Of a stretch of 64,000 nucleotides of DNA, positions 59,688-64,000 are shown in pieces. The translations under genes and the position numbers were made by a program. Under the pieces are notes generated by a model. The model did no database searches, was not told where the DNA came from, and saw nothing but the letters and a program-made list of their open reading frames with translations. Source of the DNA: Faecalispora anaeroviscerum (GTDB taxonomy: Bacteria; Bacillota; Clostridia; Oscillospirales; Acutalibacteraceae); contig NZ_CANOOQ010000001.1 of assembly GCF_947568225.1 (NCBI RefSeq), positions 868,001 through 932,000 of the forward strand. The letters run 5' to 3'. The first letter of the stretch is position 1. Each line of letters starts with the position of its first letter.

Positions 59688-61649
59688 TTATTTTCCGCCG
59701 CTCAGCTGTTTGATTTTATCGCGCAGGTAGGCCGCATGCTCGAATTCCAGAAGCTTTGCGGCCGCCTTCATTTCGCGGGTGAGCTTTTCGATCGTCTGCT
59801 TGCGCTCGGCCGCACTCATGCGCTTGCCTTTTTTGCCCTTTTCTTCGTCCTTATGCGTCGAGATCTCCAATACATCCGAAACACTCTTAATGATTGTTTT
59901 AGGCGTGATATGGTGTTCCTCATTATATTTCTGCTGTATTTCACGGCGGCGCTGGGTTTCACGGAGCGCGCGCTCCATGGAAGGCGTTACGGAATCGGCG
60001 TACATAATCACCTGACCCTCTGAGTTTCGAGCCGCGCGGCCAATCGTCTGGATCAGTGAGCGTTCGGAGCGCAGAAAGCCCTCTTTGTCCGCGTCCAGAA
60101 TCGCGACGAGAGAAACCTCCGGCAGGTCGAGGCCCTCGCGCAACAGGTTGATACCCACCAGAGCATCGAATTCGCCGAGCCGCAAATCGCGGAGAATCTC
60201 CATGCGCTCAACGGTATCGATGTCATGGTGCATATACCGCACACGAATCCCCATATTTTCAAGGTAGGACGTTAAATCCTCCGCCATTTTCTTCGTCAGC
60301 GTCGTTACCAGCACACGCTGATTTTTTGCCGACCGCAGGTTGATTTCCGAAATCAGGTCATCGATCTGCCCCTCTACCGGCTTGACGATTACCTCAGGGT
60401 CCACCAGCCCAGTGGGGCGAATCACCTGTTCGACGATCTGCGCCGATTTTTGAAGCTCTAAATCACCCGGCGTTGCGCTGACAAAGATCGCCTGATTCAC
60501 ACGCTCGTAAAACTCGTCAAAATTCAGCGGGCGGTTGTCATACGCCGATGGCAAACGGAAGCCAAAATTGATCAGCGTTTCTTTTCTGGCCCGGTCACCC
60601 GCGTACATAGAGCGAACCTGCGGCAGCGAAACGTGGGACTCGTCCACAAACAGGAGGAAATCCTCAGGAAAATAATCGAACAGCGTAAACGGCGCGCTGC
60701 CCGGCTCACGCCCTGCCAGCACGCGGGAGTAGTTTTCAATCCCCTTACAGAAGCCGATTTCCTGCAGCATTTCCACGTCGTACATCGTGCGTTCGCGAAT
60801 GCGCTGTGCCTCGATCAGCTTGCCCTCCGATTCGAAGAGTTTAACCCGCTCTTGCATCTCCTGCTCCAGCTGCTGCACAGCGACCATCATTTTCTCGCGC
60901 GGCACAATATAGTGCGACGCGGGATAAATCGCAACGTGCTTCAAAAACGCCTTCAGTTCACCCGTGAGCGCGTTAATCTCTGAAATTCGTTCAATTTCAT
61001 CGCCGAAAAACTCCACGCGAATTGCGTTTTCGTTTGACTGTACGGGGAAAATCTCGACCACGTCGCCGTGTACGCGGAACTTATTACGGACAAAGTTCAC
61101 GTCGTTTCTTTCGTATTGCAGTTCTACCAGCTTTTTCAGCAGCTCGTCGCGGTTCTTCTGCATACCGGGGCGCAGTGAAATCACCATAGTGTGGTAATCG
61201 ATCGGGTTACCGAGGCTGTAAATACAGGAAACGCTTGCCACGATGATCACATCCCGCCGTTCCGATAGTGCTGAGGTAGCGGAGTGGCGGAGCTTATCGA
61301 TCTCGTCGTTAATGGCAGAATCCTTTTCAATATAAGTGTCTGTGGTGGGGATGTACGCTTCCGGCTGATAGTAATCATAATAGCTGACAAAATATTCCAC
61401 TGAGTTTTCCGGGAAGAACTCTCGGAACTCGGAGCAGAGCTGCGCCGCCAGCGTTTTATTGTGTGCCAGAACCAGCGTTGGCCGGTTCACCCTTGCAATC
61501 ACGTTCGCCATGGTAAAGGTTTTTCCCGAACCGGTCACGCCTAAAAGCGTCTGCTCCCGGTCACCGTGGTTGAGCCCCTCCACCAGTTGGTCGATTGCCT
61601 TCGGCTGATCACCAGTTGGCTGAAATTTCGAAACCAGCTTAAAATCCAT
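59688..61649 (-). CDS. uvrB: Excinuclease ABC subunit B
   Basis: 653 residues. Helicase-like: Walker A GVTGSGKTFT (about 39), the beta-hairpin YYDYYQPEAYIP (about 93-104), DESHVSLPQ box, helicase motif QTIGRAARNSEGQ and a C-terminal UVR domain (TREMKAAAKLLEFEHAAYLRDKI spread over ~620-645). Loads onto damage from UvrA and positions UvrC. Start at ATG 61649 after a G-rich site; 7 extra residues are possible upstream. Confidence 0.97.
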   Translation of the reverse strand: MDFKLVSKFQPTGDQPKAIDQLVEGLNHGDREQTLLGVTGSGKTFTMANVIARVNRPTLVLAHNKTLAAQLCSEFREFFPENSVEYFVSYYDYYQPEAYIPTTDTYIEKDSAINDEIDKLRHSATSALSERRDVIIVASVSCIYSLGNPIDYHTMVISLRPGMQKNRDELLKKLVELQYERNDVNFVRNKFRVHGDVVEIFPVQSNENAIRVEFFGDEIERISEINALTGELKAFLKHVAIYPASHYIVPREKMMVAVQQLEQEMQERVKLFESEGKLIEAQRIRERTMYDVEMLQEIGFCKGIENYSRVLAGREPGSAPFTLFDYFPEDFLLFVDESHVSLPQVRSMYAGDRARKETLINFGFRLPSAYDNRPLNFDEFYERVNQAIFVSATPGDLELQKSAQIVEQVIRPTGLVDPEVIVKPVEGQIDDLISEINLRSAKNQRVLVTTLTKKMAEDLTSYLENMGIRVRYMHHDIDTVERMEILRDLRLGEFDALVGINLLREGLDLPEVSLVAILDADKEGFLRSERSLIQTIGRAARNSEGQVIMYADSVTPSMERALRETQRRREIQQKYNEEHHITPKTIIKSVSDVLEISTHKDEEKGKKGKRMSAAERKQTIEKLTREMKAAAKLLEFEHAAYLRDKIKQLSGGK

Positions 61650-61768
61650 GCTTTCCCCCCCCACAAACACTCCTGTAATATTCTATCGCAAAATCTGCTT
61701 GTAATCGTTAAAAATGAAAAGTGTTACCTCTTTCCCCACCGTCACGGAGAGGAAACGTATTGATTATC

Positions 61769-61797
61769 ATAATAGTACATTTGTTCGTTTTTGTCAA
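61769..61797 (-). promoter_or_regulatory. Sigma-A promoter of uvrBA
   Basis: -35 TTGACA (61792-61797), 17-bp spacer, -10 TATTAT (61769-61774). Confidence 0.85.
61774..61787 (-). promoter_or_regulatory. LexA (SOS) box in the uvrBA promoter
   Basis: CGAACAAATGTACT matches 12 of 14 positions of the Bacillus-type consensus CGAACRNRYGTTYC and lies between the -35 and -10, where a repressor would block polymerase. Confidence 0.75.
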
Positions 61798-61817
61798 CCA
61801 CCCACCATTCCTCGCTA

Positions 61818-61845
61818 GAAAAAAAGGAGCCTGATCGGCTCCTTT
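61818..61845 (-). terminator. Terminator after radC
   Basis: AAAGGAGCC-GATCA-GGCTCCTTT stem followed by TTTT on minus; on plus TTTCGTTTTT follows, so it may also act the other way. Confidence 0.85.
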
Positions 61846-61961
61846 CGTTTTTGCTTACCAAGCGGCATATAAAGTGATTTCTTTGGGTTAACACCGTGTA
61901 AACCCATAACCTATGCACAGAATGCTTTCATCCGGATTCTCCGCCACGAAACACCCCCACA

Positions 61962-62690
61962 TTAAAACGGCTCCATAATATCCTTTAATATACCCAGATG
62001 AGACAAGGATATATAATCCTGATCACCAAAAATAATATGGTCGCGCAGCGGTACATTCACCGCACGAAGCGCGTGGTACACCGAAATGGTGGATTCAATG
62101 TCGCCCCTCGACGGAACCGGGTTCCCGCTGGGGTGATTGTGCGACATGATCGCTGCGCTGGCATTGTAGCGAACCGCAAGCTCCACCATCCTGCGCACGT
62201 AAATCGGAACCGTATTGACCGTACCCTCGTTGACTACCTCACACGAAAGCAAGCGGCACTGGCTGTCGAGCAGGAGGAGTACCACCACCTCATTCTGGCG
62301 GCCGATGTACTTTCTGCGCAAAATTTCTGCCGCCTGCTCTACCTCGAACACACGCACCTTTTCTTTGTGGCTGTCTTCGTAATACGCGCGGCACATCTCT
62401 GGAACCATTTTGATCAAAAAAGCGGAAACTCTGCCCACTCCCTGTACCTTCAGCAGCTCCTCATACGGCGCGTGAAACACGCCGGACAAAGAGCCGAAAC
62501 GATCAATCAGGTGGTGGGCCAGCCCGTTCGTGTCCCCTCTGCGAATAGAGAAAAAGAGGAGCATTTCCAGCACCTCATGAGAGGCGAAGCCGTCAATCCC
62601 GTCTTTTAAAAAGCGTTCCTGCACCCGTTTGCGATGTCCCTCATGAATCCCCGCGGATTTTTCAGGAATGCGTTCTGTTTTCAACCGCAC
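61962..62690 (-). CDS. radC: RadC family protein (JAB domain)
   Basis: 242 residues. N-terminal HhH-like region (EVLEMLLFFSIRRGDTN) and a C-terminal JAMM/MPN domain with the metal motif MSHNHPSGNPVPSRGD (about 175-190). Long called a repair protein but its biochemical role is disputed. Start is a GTG at 62690 or a TTG at 62684, the latter better spaced from AAAGGCGG. 94 nt downstream of pyrE. Confidence 0.93.
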   Translation of the reverse strand: MRLKTERIPEKSAGIHEGHRKRVQERFLKDGIDGFASHEVLEMLLFFSIRRGDTNGLAHHLIDRFGSLSGVFHAPYEELLKVQGVGRVSAFLIKMVPEMCRAYYEDSHKEKVRVFEVEQAAEILRRKYIGRQNEVVVLLLLDSQCRLLSCEVVNEGTVNTVPIYVRRMVELAVRYNASAAIMSHNHPSGNPVPSRGDIESTISVYHALRAVNVPLRDHIIFGDQDYISLSHLGILKDIMEPF

Positions 62691-62784
62691 CCCGCCTTTC
62701 TGAAAAGAATGGGGTTCTATCCCTCAGGCAGTGAACGCCTTTGGGGTATCTTTTAAAATCTCGTATGAGAAACGCAAAGATTGT

Positions 62785-63366
62785 TTATTTTACCTTGCGG
62801 CTGCCGGGCTTGACCAGCTCCAGCTTTCCCTCTTTGCAAAGCGGGCAATCCTGCGGCTCCCAAGATTCTACTTCCAGGGAAATCACCGCACGAAACGGTA
62901 CGCCGAAATCAATTTTTCCGCCGGTTCTATCTACAATGGAACCTACTCCAACCAGATCGCCTCCGGCCGCGCGAACCAGCTCGATCACCTCACGCACGGA
63001 GCCACCAGTGGTAACGACGTCTTCTACGATCAGAACCTTTTGCCCGGGCTTTATCGCAAAACCGCGACGCAGAGTCATTGTGCCGTCTTCCCGCTCGGCG
63101 AAGAAGTTTTCGCATTTCAGCGCACGGCTGACCTCATAGGCCATCTGAACCGCGCCCATCGCCGGGCCAATGACAACCTCTACGCCGTCGTTCGCAAAAT
63201 GCTCCGCCAAAGCGCCGCAAAGCGCCTCGCTATACTTTGTGTTGCGGAACACCTTCGCGCACTGCAGGTAACGGTTGCTGTGTCGGCCGGAGGTCAGGCG
63301 AAAATGCCCCTCCAAAAGAACACCGGCCTCTTTTAAAACTTCCAGAACTTTTTCCTGTGTAATCAT
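62785..63366 (-). CDS. pyrE: Orotate phosphoribosyltransferase
   Basis: 193 residues. PRPP motif VLIVEDVVTTGGS (about 107-119), FRLTSGRHSNRYLQ near the start and GPAMGAVQMAYE. Makes OMP in pyrimidine synthesis. A C-terminal PLCKEGK stretch with CPLC Cys pair is a small extra seen in some clostridial PyrE. Stands away from other pyr genes here. ATG at 63366 after AGGGG. Confidence 0.95.
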   Translation of the reverse strand: MITQEKVLEVLKEAGVLLEGHFRLTSGRHSNRYLQCAKVFRNTKYSEALCGALAEHFANDGVEVVIGPAMGAVQMAYEVSRALKCENFFAEREDGTMTLRRGFAIKPGQKVLIVEDVVTTGGSVREVIELVRAAGGDLVGVGSIVDRTGGKIDFGVPFRAVISLEVESWEPQDCPLCKEGKLELVKPGSRKVK

Positions 63367-63457
63367 CGTTTTGCTGTCCCCTTTTCCTCGATTCAACTGT
63401 ATCTCTAAAAAATTATTATATACTAAAATAAATCATTTGGGAAGCCTTGCACCCCTT

Positions 63458-63485
63458 TTGTTGTACATGAGACTTATGATATACT
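63458..63485 (+). promoter_or_regulatory. Promoter of the rluD-like gene
   Basis: -35 TTGTTG (63458-63463), 16-bp spacer, -10 TATACT (63480-63485), 54 nt before the start. Confidence 0.55.
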
Positions 63486-63539
63486 GGTACAATAAATTGG
63501 CCGCGCTCTGCGCCGCACCAAATAATAAGGGGATACCAT

Positions 63540-64000
63540 ATGAAATCCGTAACCATCGGTGAAAACGACGCCGGACAGCGTCTGGATAAATTCTTGACCA
63601 AGGCCTACCGCAATCTACCGCAGTCGATGCTGTACAAAAGCGTCCGCAAAAAGGACATCAAGCTCAACGGCAAGCGGTGCGATATTTCCACCCGCCTGAA
63701 CGCGGGCGACGTGCTGACAATGTATTTGAAGGATGAGTTCTTTCAGCAGGCGCCGGAGGAGTATGATTTTCTCAAAGCCCCGCTGAAGCTGAATGTTTTA
63801 TTCGAGGATGAAAACATTCTGATTCTGGATAAAAAGCCGGGTCTGATCGTTCATCCGGATGAAAACTACCACTTTGATTCGCTGATCGCCCGGGTGCAGC
63901 ACTACCTGTACGACAAGGGCGAGTACCGCCCGCAGGAGGAAAACAGCTTCGCGCCCGCGCTCGTCAACCGGATTGACCGCAACACCGGCGGCATCGTGAT
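63540..64000 (+). CDS. RluA/RluD-family pseudouridine synthase, N-terminal part (runs off the right edge)
   Basis: First ~153 residues on plus. S4 RNA-binding domain (ENDAGQRLDKFLTK... KKDIKLNGKR, 8-60) and the catalytic domain with LNVLFEDENILILDKKPGLIVHP split over 87-112 and the motif RIDRNTGGIVI at the very edge (catalytic Asp). AAGGGGA precedes the ATG. Diverges from pyrE over a 170-nt gap. Target uridine not assignable. Confidence 0.92.
   Translation, partial: MKSVTIGENDAGQRLDKFLTKAYRNLPQSMLYKSVRKKDIKLNGKRCDISTRLNAGDVLTMYLKDEFFQQAPEEYDFLKAPLKLNVLFEDENILILDKKPGLIVHPDENYHFDSLIARVQHYLYDKGEYRPQEENSFAPALVNRIDRNTGGIV

Larger units (their letters stand above)
61650..61961. other. 312-nt gene-free interval between uvrB and radC
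   Basis: Contains the uvrB leader with a hairpin TTTCC...GGAAA (61731-61754), the uvrB promoter with a LexA-type site, the radC terminator (61818-61845) and a near-perfect 23-nt palindrome TGGGTTAACAC.. at 61884-61906. No ORF with a ribosome site was found. Confidence 0.75.

Noticed and set aside
1..64000. CRISPR arrays, phage genes, insertion sequences, toxin-antitoxin pairs
   Set aside because: No regularly spaced direct repeats, no transposase or integrase motifs and no paired small toxin genes were seen on either strand.

Overview
The window is a 64 kb stretch of chromosome from a spore-forming, low-to-mid-GC Firmicute of class Clostridia, most likely the Oscillospirales/Ruminococcaceae side. 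The grounds are the complete spoIIIAA-AH operon, the spore proteins YunB, YaaH/SleL and CwlD, a fused IspH-ribosomal protein S1, an L27 with a cleavable N-terminal extension next to its protease Prp, a clostridial-type CmpB-like membrane protein, and a LexA site of the Bacillus/Clostridium type. No species is claimed. Nearly everything is on the minus strand; only four genes are on plus (a 53-aa protein near 23.5 kb, a 74-aa Asn/Ser/Thr/Gln-rich protein near 30 kb, an AT-rich lipoprotein at 43.3 kb, a zinc-ribbon protein at 54.9 kb) plus a partial pseudouridine synthase at the right edge. No phage, IS element, CRISPR array or rRNA was seen.

Layout, left to right (minus-strand transcription runs right to left). 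0-1.2 kb: start of radA and cwlD. 1.3-1.8 kb: a five-gene tRNA operon (Val, Asp, Phe, Gly, Cys) with promoter and terminator. 1.9-3.9 kb: yerC-like regulator, methyltransferase, hslO. 4-12 kb: proteostasis block (tig, clpP, clpX, lon) with engB and lysA. 11.9-18.8 kb: thrC and a phosphoesterase; L19, signal peptidase, RbgA, RNase HII, YraN; RlmH and a WalJ-type hydrolase. 18.9-23.4 kb: murA, a membrane M23/LysM/G5 endopeptidase, luxS, a small membrane protein. 23.8-28.4 kb: amino-acid ABC transporter, RluA-type synthase, ilvE. 28.5-36.4 kb: RNA methyltransferase, YitT, Mini-III, ObgE, L27-Prp-L21, IspA, XseBA. 36.4-43.1 kb: a Kae1/TsaD paralogue, nusB, a probable small RNA, and the spoIIIA operon. 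43.3-46.6 kb: lipoprotein, ligA, yunB. 46.8-52.3 kb: a tightly coupled operon (RpiR-type regulator, BaiN-like flavoprotein, cmk, plsC, ispH-rpsA). 52.6-54.7 kb: an uncharacterised three-gene operon (DUF5685, J-domain protein with a cysteine-string tail, membrane protein). 55-64 kb: yaaH, uvrBA under a LexA-type promoter, radC, pyrE, rluD-like.

Themes. Housekeeping translation/ribosome biogenesis (L19, L21, L27, RbgA, ObgE, EngB, RlmH, Mini-III), protein quality control, envelope and lipid precursor genes, and sporulation are interleaved, as is usual for this lineage. The least explained material is: (1) a promoter-terminator unit of about 145 nt between spoIIIAH and nusB that could be a small RNA or a Cys-rich micro-peptide; (2) the DUF5685/J-protein/membrane operon, where DUF5685 carries two Asp-rich motifs like those of class I isoprenoid synthases plus a cysteine cluster; (3) three copies of a 10-bp operator-like word around the promoter of the RpiR-type regulator; (4) GC-rich-loop palindromes upstream of nusB, yaaH and uvrB. 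All functional assignments come from reading motifs and gene order; no database search was possible.
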